In this document: positions 55,014-63,252 of the stretch, piece after piece | Layout of the letters: every line of letters begins with the position of its first letter | How positions within the stretch are numbered: the stretch's first letter is position 1 | Assembly (NCBI RefSeq): GCF_009827325.1 | Contig: NZ_WTYC01000012.1 | Coordinates: 1-64,000, forward strand | DNA from: Qipengyuania vulgaris | GTDB taxonomy: Bacteria; Pseudomonadota; Alphaproteobacteria; Sphingomonadales; Sphingomonadaceae | DNA: 64,000 bases | Direction: 5' to 3' | Translations under genes and position numbers: made by a program | Notes under the pieces: model-generated | Seen by the model: only the letters and a program-made list of their open reading frames with translations | What the model was told of the DNA's origin: nothing | Databases searched by the model: none

Positions 55014-55952
55014 ATGAAACGATCCGCAAAGCGCGACGTCGCCCAAGACATTACGAACCTAATCATCCGAAAGATCGAAGAGGGCACGCTGCCCTGGCGC
55101 CGCCCCTGGAAGAAGACCGGCGCCGGCGGCGCGCCGCTGCGCGCGAACGGCGTGCCGTACACCGGCATCAACCGGCTCTACCTGTGGGCCGCTGCAGACG
55201 CGATGGGATACGAATCCCGCTACTGGATGACCTATCGCCAGGCGCAGGAGCTCGGCGGACAGGTCCGTCGGGGGGAAGCTGCCGAACCAAGCATTTACTT
55301 CAATACGACGAAGAAAACGGAGGTCGATCGGGCTACAGGAGAGGAATCTTCGCGAACGATCCGATTCATGCGCGCCTACTCCGTCTTCAACGCGTCGCAG
55401 ATCGACGATCTGCCGGCCCATTTCTATCCCGACCCGGTCCCGGAGGCACCTCCGACACCATCGCAGAAAGCGGCGGCGATCGACGCATTCTTCGCACCCA
55501 TTCCGACCGAGGTCCGCTATGGCGGTGATCGGGCGTTCTATTCCCCAGGCAGCGACTTCATCCAGATGCCTCACCGGCACAGCTTCGTCGATGAGGATGG
55601 CCTCGTCGCGACAATCGCCCATGAAACGGGCCACTGGACGGGCCATCCCAGCAGGCTTGCCCGCACCTTCGGAAAACGATTCGGAGACAAAGGTTACGCC
55701 TTCGAAGAGCTCGTCGCAGAACAGATTTCGGCCCGCATCTGCTACGAGCTCGGCCTTCCCGCCGATCTGCACGAAAGCCATGCCAGCTATATCGGCCATT
55801 GGCTCGACATCCTGAAGTCGGACAAGAGCGCCATCATCACCGCCGCCGCCAAGGCCGACCAGGCCTTCAACTATCTCGCAGCGTTCTCCGGATACGACAG
55901 CGAAGCTGAGGAGAAGGGCCATGAAACGGCTACACTTCAAGCCTACGCTTGA
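55014..55952 (+). CDS. ArdC-like antirestriction protein, ssDNA-binding N-terminal domain and zincin peptidase
   Basis: A 312-residue DUF1738/ArdC-family protein. The N-terminal domain (DITNLIIRKIEEGTLPWRRPW and YTGINRLYLW) is the ssDNA-binding part. The C-terminal half has a metallopeptidase site, HETGHWTGHPSRLAR, with EELVAEQISARI providing the second Glu. ArdC proteins protect incoming single-stranded plasmid DNA from host nucleases and type I restriction during conjugation. The start ATG at 55014 is preceded by CGGAGA. An upstream in-frame ATG at 54954 would run through the terminator hairpin and is unlikely. The 3' end overlaps the next gene by 32 bp. Confidence 0.9.
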   Translation: MKRSAKRDVAQDITNLIIRKIEEGTLPWRRPWKKTGAGGAPLRANGVPYTGINRLYLWAAADAMGYESRYWMTYRQAQELGGQVRRGEAAEPSIYFNTTKKTEVDRATGEESSRTIRFMRAYSVFNASQIDDLPAHFYPDPVPEAPPTPSQKAAAIDAFFAPIPTEVRYGGDRAFYSPGSDFIQMPHRHSFVDEDGLVATIAHETGHWTGHPSRLARTFGKRFGDKGYAFEELVAEQISARICYELGLPADLHESHASYIGHWLDILKSDKSAIITAAAKADQAFNYLAAFSGYDSEAEEKGHETATLQAYA

Positions 55953-56313
55953 ACCGGGTCTCAAGGCGATCGTGCGTCTCGCTCAACTCCATCAATACGC
56001 AACTGATCTCGTGGATGGCGAGCGTGTACTGATCGGACCGGCGCTCAGGGGGCGGATGCTGCTGAACTTCCCGGCCAGAGAACCCCGCGACGTACTCGAC
56101 AGCCTTCTGGGCGAAGGTCCCGCCGGATGGAACCTTTCAGGACACGAGGACGGCAGATCATTGCTGGTGGTCTCCACCGAGGGTTCCGGCGTCGCCTTTT
56201 CCGCCATCGCCCGGATCCTCGAGCAGGTCGCACCCGAGGCATTTCTCAAGCCGATCGCCTTCGAGCCGCTGCCAGGAAATACGCTCACGGCGATATCTAG
56301 GTCGCTGCATTGA
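55921..56313 (+). CDS. Conserved-looking hypothetical plasmid protein
   Basis: A 130-residue protein I do not recognise. It starts with ATG at 55921 behind GAGGAGAAGG, 32 bp inside the ArdC-like gene, so it is translationally coupled. The composition is even and soluble. Segments such as RMLLNFPAREPRDVLDSLLGEG suggest an alpha/beta domain. Its stop codon lies in the third G-rich leader block. It is probably a genuine gene because the frame spans the whole interval and has a good ribosome binding site. Confidence 0.65.
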   Translation: MKRLHFKPTLEPGLKAIVRLAQLHQYATDLVDGERVLIGPALRGRMLLNFPAREPRDVLDSLLGEGPAGWNLSGHEDGRSLLVVSTEGSGVAFSAIARILEQVAPEAFLKPIAFEPLPGNTLTAISRSLH

Positions 56314-56329
56314 GGGGAGGGGGAGAGGG
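56312..56329 (+). repeat. G-rich purine leader block 3
   Basis: GAGGGGAGGGGGAGAGGG, starting inside the stop codon of the gene before it and about 30 nt before the ATG at 56360. Confidence 0.6.
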
Positions 56330-56359
56330 CCATTGCATCAGCAATGGAAGGGCGAACTC

Positions 56360-57001
56360 ATGATCTGCGACATCGACTACCGCTACCGCCGAGCCCTCGA
56401 GCCCGATGGTCTAACGACATACGATACTGCGATCCGCGCGCTCAACGAGGCGATCGAAGATGCTCGCCTTGCCGGAAGATCGGCCGCGGATTGTCCAGCG
56501 GTGCTCCTACTTACGCGGCATCTCTCCCGGATCGCAGAAGGGGTGCGAACCCGCCAAGATACCGAGGATGCAGACCTACGACGGCAGTGCATCGACAAGC
56601 TTGCAGACTTGAAGCGATCGCCCGCGATCGTGGCGCTGGTACGACGCGGCATCGACTACCGGCAAGAGGAGCTTCGCCACTATCGCCGCGAAGGATCGCG
56701 GACCCTCCGCATGATCGCGTTCGAACTCGGCATGGCGCACAACGACTATCGCCTCGGATACACGACGCCGCAGGAATCGCTTGCCGGAGATCACACGCTG
56801 GAAGCGAGAGGGTTGTATATCCGCATTTCCCCTGAGCGCTTCGGCGAACCAGGTGTAGCTTGGCGAAACCCGCACTGGAAACCGCCCGGAGCCACGATGC
56901 GCAAGGCCCCGATCACGGTGCTGCAAGACATTCCGGCCCTCGCGAAACGGATCGCAAGCGAACTGAAACTCCCGGCGCCGGCGCAAGCCGGCCTCATCTG
57001 A
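56360..57001 (+). CDS. Hypothetical helical plasmid protein
   Basis: A 213-residue protein, unrecognised. From the ATG at 56360 (30 nt after a G-rich leader block) it is mostly alpha-helical, with Arg-rich helices (DLRRQCIDKLADLKRSPAIVALVRRG, EELRHYRREGSRTLRMIAFEL). The C-terminal 50 residues contain ERFGEPGVAWRNPHWKPPGATMRKAP. There is no signal peptide or transmembrane segment. Its stop lies 11 bp before the next ATG, so it belongs to the same transcript. An upstream in-frame ATG at 56333 is less well placed. Confidence 0.6.
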   Translation: MICDIDYRYRRALEPDGLTTYDTAIRALNEAIEDARLAGRSAADCPAVLLLTRHLSRIAEGVRTRQDTEDADLRRQCIDKLADLKRSPAIVALVRRGIDYRQEELRHYRREGSRTLRMIAFELGMAHNDYRLGYTTPQESLAGDHTLEARGLYIRISPERFGEPGVAWRNPHWKPPGATMRKAPITVLQDIPALAKRIASELKLPAPAQAGLI

Positions 57002-57012
57002 AGGAAACCGAT

Positions 57013-57633
57013 ATGGGATGGCTTTCAATGACCCGAATGGGGATGGGTGCCTACGACACGCCGAAGGCCTATCTGGATGCTCAGCTGACTTACGAACATC
57101 CGGCGGCGGATGAGACGCCCTTTCGCGCGCTCAGGGTGCTCAAGAGCGTTTATTCAGGATCAGCCTATTACGCCGCCGCCGAGCGCTACGATGAACATGA
57201 CGAGACGATCGACATCACAGCGGTCGTGTGTCTCGTTCGCTGGAATCCTCGCGCTGCCGACGGGTATATATTCGCCTACAAGGACCTCGACGAAACATGT
57301 GGGCCCGTCGAAACGGCCTGCCCGAAAAGTGTTCTGGAGCTCCTGACACCGACAAGCCATCCTTGGGCGCTCGACTGGAGGCGACGATGCTACAGATTGC
57401 TCGCTCTCAAGGGGCGGCGCCTCGGCGACGGTGACCTCATCCGGTTCCCCGCACCCATGCGCTTCAGCGACGGCAGCGAACATCGCGAGTTTCGATTTCG
57501 GCGGGGAGGGCAGAAGACCGTCCTGACGCTAACCGACGGTCGCGGCCGATTTAAGATCTCCCGCCTTCTCGAGCGCCGGTTCGAGATCGTCCGCGAACCG
57601 AAGGTCGCGAAGACTTTCTTCCCTGCCGCATGA
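57013..57633 (+). CDS. DUF6927-like hypothetical protein
   Basis: A 206-residue protein that begins MGWLSMTRMGMGAYDTPKAYLDAQLTYEH, a pattern I recall for the DUF6927 family of plasmid proteins (fit from memory). The ATG at 57013 has AAGGAAA 8 nt upstream; the longer open frame to 56860 overlaps the preceding gene and has no such site. The middle (AAVVCLVRWNPRAADGYIFAYKDLDET) and the C-terminal FRRGGQKTVLTLTDGRGRFKI look like beta-rich segments. The function is unknown. It is co-transcribed with its neighbours. Confidence 0.65.
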   Translation: MGWLSMTRMGMGAYDTPKAYLDAQLTYEHPAADETPFRALRVLKSVYSGSAYYAAAERYDEHDETIDITAVVCLVRWNPRAADGYIFAYKDLDETCGPVETACPKSVLELLTPTSHPWALDWRRRCYRLLALKGRRLGDGDLIRFPAPMRFSDGSEHREFRFRRGGQKTVLTLTDGRGRFKISRLLERRFEIVREPKVAKTFFPAA

Positions 57634-57645
57634 ACCGGATTTTCC

Positions 57646-57849
57646 ATGATGGAATGCGAAAGTCTCGATCCCAGACGCCGCCAGCTATGCGGAAGAAACA
57701 ACGCCGAAAGGCTGGCGCTCCGGCTTTCGGAAGCCACCGGCGAGGATCACGCCGTCGTGCGCACCGAGTGCCCGCTGCAGCCGCTGCGCGTCATGCCGTC
57801 GCATGGCCATGATCCGGCAACATTCGAGCTGCAGGTGATCCTGCTCTGA
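57646..57849 (+). CDS. Small hypothetical protein
   Basis: A 67-residue frame that exactly fills the 216-bp space between the DUF6927-like gene and the convergent gene whose stop is at 57850. The ATG follows the preceding stop by 12 bp. The sequence (SLDPRRRQLCGRNNAERLALRLSEATGED) is polar and plausible for a soluble small protein. I see no family. It is kept because of its fit in the operon, but could be spurious. Confidence 0.4.
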   Translation: MMECESLDPRRRQLCGRNNAERLALRLSEATGEDHAVVRTECPLQPLRVMPSHGHDPATFELQVILL

Positions 57850-58350
57850 CTACTCGCCGACTTGGCCGCCGAGGGCCGGATCCAGGAACCACGAAGCGCC
57901 CTGCTCGAACTCGCCACCACGCGCCGGTACAGGTCCATCCGGCTCGGCCGAGACGTAAGGATTGATCTGCACGAGCGGCAGCGTCCCTGAACGGAAGAGA
58001 CCGGCAGAAACCTCGCAGCGCGCCTTGAGCAGGTCGATCAGCCATTCCAGATCGTCCAGCATCTGCAAGACACCGCGACCGGCAACCGTGTAATACAGAC
58101 AACGCTGATAATCGTCGCACTCGCAAGAAAGAACCTGGGCGAGCTTGCGCTTGGCTCCGCGCTGGCCTTCGTGAAGGGCCTCAAGAGTCTCGAAAAGCTC
58201 TCGGGCCGAATGATACGCGTCGAACGCTTCGACGCCGATCGACGCATTCGCCAGCGACCGGCGGGCAACGCGGTTCATCTCGTCGAGCGACGCATCGCGA
58301 AGCGCAATATCCAGATCGAACCGACCAACCGCGAATGCCTTGTTCATCAC
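57850..58350 (-). CDS. Hypothetical protein under a probable LexA box
   Basis: A 166-residue, mainly helical protein on the opposite strand from its neighbours. Segments like FDAYHSARELFETLEALHEGQRGAKRKLAQVL suggest two long helices; no family is recognised. The ATG at 58350 (a second at 58347) is preceded by GAGGAG about 9 nt upstream, in the mRNA sense. Just beyond, at 58371-58385, lies GAAC-N7-GAAC, the alphaproteobacterial LexA motif. The gene may therefore be DNA-damage inducible, an unusual placement for an isolated plasmid gene. The GAGGAG also overlaps an inverted repeat (58360-58380). Confidence 0.65.
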   Translation of the reverse strand: MMNKAFAVGRFDLDIALRDASLDEMNRVARRSLANASIGVEAFDAYHSARELFETLEALHEGQRGAKRKLAQVLSCECDDYQRCLYYTVAGRGVLQMLDDLEWLIDLLKARCEVSAGLFRSGTLPLVQINPYVSAEPDGPVPARGGEFEQGASWFLDPALGGQVGE

Positions 58351-58370
58351 GCAAAACTCCTCTATGCGAT

Positions 58371-58385
58371 GAACATAGAGTGAAC
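58371..58385. promoter_or_regulatory. LexA (SOS) box, GAAC-ATAGAGT-GAAC
   Basis: The sequence matches the GTTC-N7-GTTC LexA box of alphaproteobacteria (read on the other strand as GTTC-ACTCTAT-GTTC). It is 21 bp before the minus-strand gene at 58350 and 27 bp before the plus-strand gene at 58413. Either or both would be repressed until DNA damage. A CTCTATG-N7-CATAGAG inverted repeat (58360-58380) overlaps it. Confidence 0.6.
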
Positions 58386-58412
58386 AAAGAGGCGCGTCAA
58401 CTGGTCTAGATC

Positions 58413-59699
58413 ATGTGGCTCATACCCAAAGATACCAGCGGCATGACGAACCGCGTCGCTATCAGCGACGGGCTGAAAGCGGCGCTGGTGCGATGGTATA
58501 TCGGCAAAGGCGACGAGGCGGATCACCGAGCCTCGGTCTCGCTCGTCGTGACCTCACGCGAAAACGGTAAATGGCTAGCCTGCGACTGTCTGGCGGAAGA
58601 TCGATCGCCGCCGCTCATGAGCCCCGCTTATCTCAGCTTCCAGGAAACCTATTATCTCCGCCGCCTGACCGCTCGTCCGAGCCACAGCCCCAGGTGCCCG
58701 TTCTACATGCCGCAAGCGCCACAACGTATCCGCGAAACCGGCCGCGACACACTCTACGAGATCAAGCAGCCCAAGGGACTGTTCAACGCGCACCAGAAAG
58801 CGCCAGAGAAGCTCGCCCAGAAACCTGATGAAAGCGAGCCAGACGACCGATCCCGCGGCGTCGCCATCCCCAGGCTCGGCAAACTCCTTTGGCTTTTGCT
58901 CGAACGCGCGCGATCAAACGTATTGCGCGAGCTTCCGCCAGAGGGTCCGCGCGACGGCTCGATAAGCGCAGAGATGAGGCGCTTGCGCGAGGTGGCCGGA
59001 CAGTTCGAAATCGCCCCGGGCATCAAGCTCGCTCATCATTTTTACACGAACGCGATCGAGTACGAGAAATGCAAGGTCCATGCGAGGCTGCGCGAGGCCG
59101 AAGACGACTGGCCGGAAGAATACGCGCCGCAGGCCTTCCTCCTTCTTGAAGCGAGCGAGGTGACAAGCAGCGAGATCGTGACCGGGCTCGGCACAGTGCA
59201 GATCCGAAATCGCATACAGCACACCGGAATCATTCGAGCCGAAGTCCAGCCCCCTTTCCTAGTTCTCGCCGTCGTCGGTGAACACAGCAAGCGTGAGGGC
59301 TACCGAGCTTTGCGGGCCTATGCGCAGCCCGTATTCACCGGCAACCAGTTCGTACCGGCAGAACGAGACCACGATCGGGATATCCTGCTGGAACTCCAGA
59401 AAGCGCAATACAGCCTACGGCGTCACGGCATCCGCATGGCGGTCAAGAAAATCCTCTTTGATATCGAGACCGAACACGGTTCAGCCAGACCTGACTTCCT
59501 TGTGGCGGTGAAAGACCAGGCGTCGCAGCGACAGATTACCTTCGCCCTGCAGATCCTCCAGTCTGCCGATAGCGGCTATCTCGAACTGCGCAGCATAGAA
59601 CACGAGCGCCTTCTCGAGATAGGCCCGGTCGTAGCGTTGCCCTTGGATGAGATCACAGTACAGATCATCGCCGAACGCGCGAGACAGATCATAAGCTGA
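58413..59699 (+). CDS. DUF1173-like plasmid protein
   Basis: A 428-residue protein resembling the DUF1173 family (from memory). The N-terminal third has conserved-looking aromatic and Cys motifs: SLVVTSRENGKWLACDCLAEDRSPPLM, ETYYLRRLTARPSHSPRCPFYMP. The Cys/His spacing (CDC ... H ... C) could bind a metal. The middle is helical; the C-terminal LDEITVQIIAERARQI is helical too. There is no P-loop or transmembrane segment. It starts at the ATG at 58413 (58443 possible) close to the LexA box. The gene ends right at the fourth G-rich leader block. Confidence 0.65.
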   Translation: MWLIPKDTSGMTNRVAISDGLKAALVRWYIGKGDEADHRASVSLVVTSRENGKWLACDCLAEDRSPPLMSPAYLSFQETYYLRRLTARPSHSPRCPFYMPQAPQRIRETGRDTLYEIKQPKGLFNAHQKAPEKLAQKPDESEPDDRSRGVAIPRLGKLLWLLLERARSNVLRELPPEGPRDGSISAEMRRLREVAGQFEIAPGIKLAHHFYTNAIEYEKCKVHARLREAEDDWPEEYAPQAFLLLEASEVTSSEIVTGLGTVQIRNRIQHTGIIRAEVQPPFLVLAVVGEHSKREGYRALRAYAQPVFTGNQFVPAERDHDRDILLELQKAQYSLRRHGIRMAVKKILFDIETEHGSARPDFLVAVKDQASQRQITFALQILQSADSGYLELRSIEHERLLEIGPVVALPLDEITVQIIAERARQIIS

Positions 59700-59716
59700 A
59701 AGGGGGAGGGGGAAGG
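59700..59716 (+). repeat. G-rich purine leader block 4
   Basis: AAGGGGGAGGGGGAAGG, beginning one base after the stop codon and 30 nt before the ATG at 59747. It is followed by ATCAGGAGG, the ribosome binding site. Confidence 0.6.
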
Positions 59717-59746
59717 ATTTGAGCGAACAATCAGGAGGTTTCGCTC

Positions 59747-60382
59747 ATGTCAGTATTCCCCGCCACGCCACGACCGGTAAATTCGCCCTGGGGGGCGATC
59801 CAGCAGGCCGATCAGCTCGCACCGGGCATCTGGTCCGTAATGACGGCCAGCCACGGCGGCCTTCTCCTCTCGGATGCGCGACAGGACGCAATGCCCGATG
59901 TGCTCCGTCTCGATGAGAACGCCTACGAGGAAGACGCCGACTGGTGTCTGGTCTACCTGGCTTTCGAAGGAGAACTTGCACAGCAGAAAACCTGCACTGC
60001 AGGCTTCCTGCAGCTCGCGCGGGACACCGCCCGGTGTTGGCACTCAGACCGGTTCACGGCGCATACCAGCGAAACCGTCGCGCCCAATGAATCGCATATC
60101 CTGCGTACTCGTGCAGCATACCAAGCCGCCATAGGCGAGTTCTGCACGACCAGCGCGTGGGGCGATTGGGCCGATTGGGTCCCGCAGGGTAAGACCGGCG
60201 TCATCGCTCGCCGGCTCACGTCGGTAAATCACCTCGGGCGCCCAACGTACGCCGACGATGAGGTTTGCGCGTTGATCGACAAGGATGCTTACGCCCAGCG
60301 CGGCGAGGTCACCATGCTCGCCTCGATACCGCATGAAATTATCGATCCGCCCGCCGAGCTTCGGTCGAAGAGAGTGGCATGA
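59747..60382 (+). CDS. DUF7007-like plasmid protein
   Basis: A 211-residue protein beginning SVFPATPRPVNSPWGAIQQADQLAPGIWSVMTASHGGLLLS, which fits the DUF7007 pattern I recall (PWG...APGI...SHGG). Next come LRLDENAYEEDADWCLVYLAF and a HSDRFTAHTSETV stretch. A DADWCLVYLAFE segment and paired aromatic residues suggest a compact alpha/beta domain. It has a strong ribosome binding site (ATCAGGAGG at 59730-59738). The stop overlaps the PP-loop gene by 4 bp (ATGA), so the two proteins are made together. Function is unknown. Confidence 0.7.
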   Translation: MSVFPATPRPVNSPWGAIQQADQLAPGIWSVMTASHGGLLLSDARQDAMPDVLRLDENAYEEDADWCLVYLAFEGELAQQKTCTAGFLQLARDTARCWHSDRFTAHTSETVAPNESHILRTRAAYQAAIGEFCTTSAWGDWADWVPQGKTGVIARRLTSVNHLGRPTYADDEVCALIDKDAYAQRGEVTMLASIPHEIIDPPAELRSKRVA

Positions 60383-61470
60383 CCACGCAGGTTAACGACA
60401 TCGCCATCGACGACGCCGTCGCCTCGGCTCTGTCCGATGGCACACACGTCGTTTACAGCCTTTCGGGCGGGAAGGATTCCAGCGCGGCCGCCTTTGTTGT
60501 CGATGCCTACCTCGACCGGATCGGACATCCGCGCGATCGGCGCCATGCAATCCATGCGGATCTCGGCATGATCGAATGGCCATCCACATCAGGCTTCGTC
60601 GAAACAATCGCGACGATGCTCGCGGTCGACCTATCCGTCGTGAGGCGCAAGGCCGGCGGGCTTGTTCAGCGATGGGAACAGCGCTGGAAGAGTTCGCTCC
60701 GCCGATACGAGAACCTCGAGACGTACCAGCTCGTGCCGCCATTTTCCTCCGCACGCCTGCGCTTCTGTACGGGTGAGACCAAGGTGCAACCGATCGGCGC
60801 AAATCTCAGGAAGAGGTTTGCCGGGGAAACCGTCATTTCTGTGGTCGGCATTCGCCGCGAGGAAAGCATCGTCCGGTCCAAGGCCCCGATCAGCAAGCCT
60901 GATACCCGCTTTGCGCCTATCGGAAACCGGGCAGGGACGACCATGCTGACGTGGCATCCGATAGTCGAATGGTCGGCGCGCGACGTGTTCGCCTATCACG
61001 CCACGCGCCGCATCCCGCTGCACGAGGCCTACGGCCGCGGAGCGGACCGATTGAGCTGCAGCTACTGCGTGCTCGCAGGACTCAACAACCTCGCCGTCTC
61101 GTCGACATGCGAGGGAAACCACCCGGCCTATCGCGCCATCGTCGGGATCGAGGCCAAATCCGGATTCTCGTTCCAACCGGGGCGCTGGCTAGCCGACGTC
61201 AGCCCACAGCTCCTCGACGCGCAGGGAACGGCTGCGATCAGGAAAGCCAAATTGATGGCGGAACGCCGCCGTACAATCGAGAGCGAATTACCCAACGACC
61301 TCCGGTTCATGAAGGGGTGGCCACCGCGCGTTCCCACGCTCGACGAAGCACACACCATTCACCGCGTGCGGAGGGAAATGACCACCACGCACAACCTCGT
61401 AAACCACTGGCCCGACGCGCTGACGATCCGCGAGCGATTTGCCGAGCTTCACGCCGCCAAGGCGGCTTGA
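60379..61470 (+). CDS. PAPS reductase-like PP-loop protein
   Basis: A 363-residue adenine nucleotide alpha hydrolase (PP-loop) protein. The P-loop SGGKDSS (29-35) starts the fold, and a Cys in FCTGETK plus LSCSYCVLAG and SSTCEG give four candidate ligands for an iron-sulfur cluster, as in DndC and PAPS reductases. Sequence landmarks HADLGMIEWP and VVGIRREES also match. Related enzymes activate sulfate or transfer sulfur to DNA (phosphorothioation), but no dndB, dndD or dndE gene lies nearby, so DNA modification is only a possibility. A degraded second PP-loop gene lies 1.8 kb downstream. Confidence 0.82.
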   Translation: MTTQVNDIAIDDAVASALSDGTHVVYSLSGGKDSSAAAFVVDAYLDRIGHPRDRRHAIHADLGMIEWPSTSGFVETIATMLAVDLSVVRRKAGGLVQRWEQRWKSSLRRYENLETYQLVPPFSSARLRFCTGETKVQPIGANLRKRFAGETVISVVGIRREESIVRSKAPISKPDTRFAPIGNRAGTTMLTWHPIVEWSARDVFAYHATRRIPLHEAYGRGADRLSCSYCVLAGLNNLAVSSTCEGNHPAYRAIVGIEAKSGFSFQPGRWLADVSPQLLDAQGTAAIRKAKLMAERRRTIESELPNDLRFMKGWPPRVPTLDEAHTIHRVRREMTTTHNLVNHWPDALTIRERFAELHAAKAA

Positions 61471-61532
61471 TCGACCACCGACGAAGAAATTCGGGCAACG
61501 CCCGCGCCATCGCTTCAGGCCATCTCGGGCAA

Positions 61533-61551
61533 AGAGGAGGGGGAGAGGAAG
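61533..61551 (+). repeat. G-rich purine leader block 5
   Basis: AGAGGAGGGGGAGAGGAAG, 63 nt after the PP-loop stop and 30 nt before the ATG at 61582; followed by AATCAG and AAGGAGGAA. Confidence 0.6.
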
Positions 61552-61581
61552 ACGGGAATCAGTCCGACAAGGAGGAACCCG

Positions 61582-63252
61582 ATGAAATACGAACCCATTC
61601 GCGCGAGCGTGAGCCCCGAGACGATCGGAAAGGTAACGCGTCTGTTCAACGGCTCGCTAAGCGACATCCTGAACGAACTCCTGCAGAACGCTCGCCGGGC
61701 CGGCGCGAGCGTCGTCAACGTCACCACGACGCCTCAAAAGAACGGTTTGCGAATTACCCTCGACGACAATGGTTGCGGGATTGACGATCCGGTACGCGTT
61801 CTCGCCTTGGGAGCATCGCGATGGGACGCCGCCGTCGCCAACGGCGAAGACCCCGCAGGAATGGGCGTGTTCAGCCTGGCCGGTAAGGCAACGGTGATCG
61901 AATCCCGACCTAGCTCGTCGAGCGATGCCTGGCGGATCGAAATCGCGCCCGCTGCCTGGACGGGAGACGTCGATATCGTTGTCGACCGCTCCAACAGGAC
62001 CACGGGAACCTCAGTCTCATTCGTTGTCCCCGGCGTTGACGAAGGCACAGCCGAAAACGCCCTTCGGGAAGCCGTGCAATTCTTCCCGGTGCCCGTCTGC
62101 TTTCATGGCAAGGAAATGCCCAAGAAGGATTTCCTCTGCGGAGCGATCCATGTCGAAGACTGGCGCGGAAGTCGTATCGGCGTCTTCCAAGGCCGAACTT
62201 ATCACCGGGCACCGACGGTGAACTTCCACGGCGTCGCTGTCTTCGCGCGGCTTTTCGAAATACCGCAGATCGGCAAGCAAGAAATGCACGCCCGGATCGA
62301 CATCGGGCATACGCCCGAACTGCAGCTCGTTCTCCCGGCACGCAAAGAATTCGTGGAGAACGCCGGGTTGGACGCGTTAAAAGTCGCCTGCGAGGCCGCC
62401 TGCTACCGCGCGATCGCGGCCCAGACGTCGCACAGCCTCAGCTTCGAACGCTACCGCAGAGCCGCCGAGCTCGGCATCAACCTCGCGGAGGCCGAGGCCG
62501 TTCTCAATGCGTGGGAACCGGACATTGCCGACAACGAAAGCGGCAGCGAGGCCGGGCAGCGCCGGACGATCACCAGTGAGGAATTCCTGATGGACGCCCA
62601 AGAAGCGCATTTCGGACAAATCATTGCCCGCGCGCTGCACGGCACTCCAATCCGCGCCAAACTGGTCGATCGTAACACCGCCTTCGAAGGGTATAGCTGG
62701 TATGACGAGCTGCGCGAGCTCAGCGATCCGACCTTCATCGTGCACGCCGATGGTACGATCCACACGGTCGACGCGATCGCCGCCGATCCGCCCCTCCCCG
62801 CGATCAGCGCCGCGCAGGAAATCCACCTCGAATACGCGATCAAGGAGCAAGGCTGCAGCACCGCTCAGCGCGAACGGGTGAAAGCCGACATCGTTCTCAC
62901 CTTCCCGGACGGTTGCTGCTCCGACGGGATCGAGGACGTTACCATCGCCTACGTGTCATCGGATAGCCTTCAGCCCGATGGCCTCGTGGACCTCCTAGAC
63001 AACGCGTGCTTCTCAGCCTGGAACGATTCCGACGCCGACAGCTGGGACACACAGCACGACCGGTTCCTCCGGGACGCACGAGAGCTCGCATACCGCATCC
63101 TGGTCGGCGAGAACGCCGCCATCGCATCCCAATTCCGCGACGCGGTGGCGCGCATCATGTGGACTCTGCCCAAGGGTAAAAGCGTAACGATCGGCTTTAC
63201 GCACGACAGCCCGATCGATGTGGCCGTTTCCGATCTGGAGCAGGCGACGTGA
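61582..63252 (+). CDS. GHKL (HSP90-like) ATPase domain protein
   Basis: A 556-residue protein whose N-terminus is a Bergerat-fold ATPase: NELLQNARRAGAS (31-43, with N36), the G1 box DDNGCGI (61-67) and GMGVFSLAGKAT (93-104). It is closer to plasmid 'ATP-binding protein' genes than to MutL, Hsp90 or gyrase, all of which have extra conserved motifs. The C-terminal ~400 residues contain SFEGYSWYDELRELSDPTF-type segments of unknown fold. The ATG at 61582 has AAGGAGGAA 6 nt upstream. The 3' end overlaps the next gene's GTG start by 4 bp. A DNA-repair or defence role is possible. Confidence 0.8.
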   Translation: MKYEPIRASVSPETIGKVTRLFNGSLSDILNELLQNARRAGASVVNVTTTPQKNGLRITLDDNGCGIDDPVRVLALGASRWDAAVANGEDPAGMGVFSLAGKATVIESRPSSSSDAWRIEIAPAAWTGDVDIVVDRSNRTTGTSVSFVVPGVDEGTAENALREAVQFFPVPVCFHGKEMPKKDFLCGAIHVEDWRGSRIGVFQGRTYHRAPTVNFHGVAVFARLFEIPQIGKQEMHARIDIGHTPELQLVLPARKEFVENAGLDALKVACEAACYRAIAAQTSHSLSFERYRRAAELGINLAEAEAVLNAWEPDIADNESGSEAGQRRTITSEEFLMDAQEAHFGQIIARALHGTPIRAKLVDRNTAFEGYSWYDELRELSDPTFIVHADGTIHTVDAIAADPPLPAISAAQEIHLEYAIKEQGCSTAQRERVKADIVLTFPDGCCSDGIEDVTIAYVSSDSLQPDGLVDLLDNACFSAWNDSDADSWDTQHDRFLRDARELAYRILVGENAAIASQFRDAVARIMWTLPKGKSVTIGFTHDSPIDVAVSDLEQAT

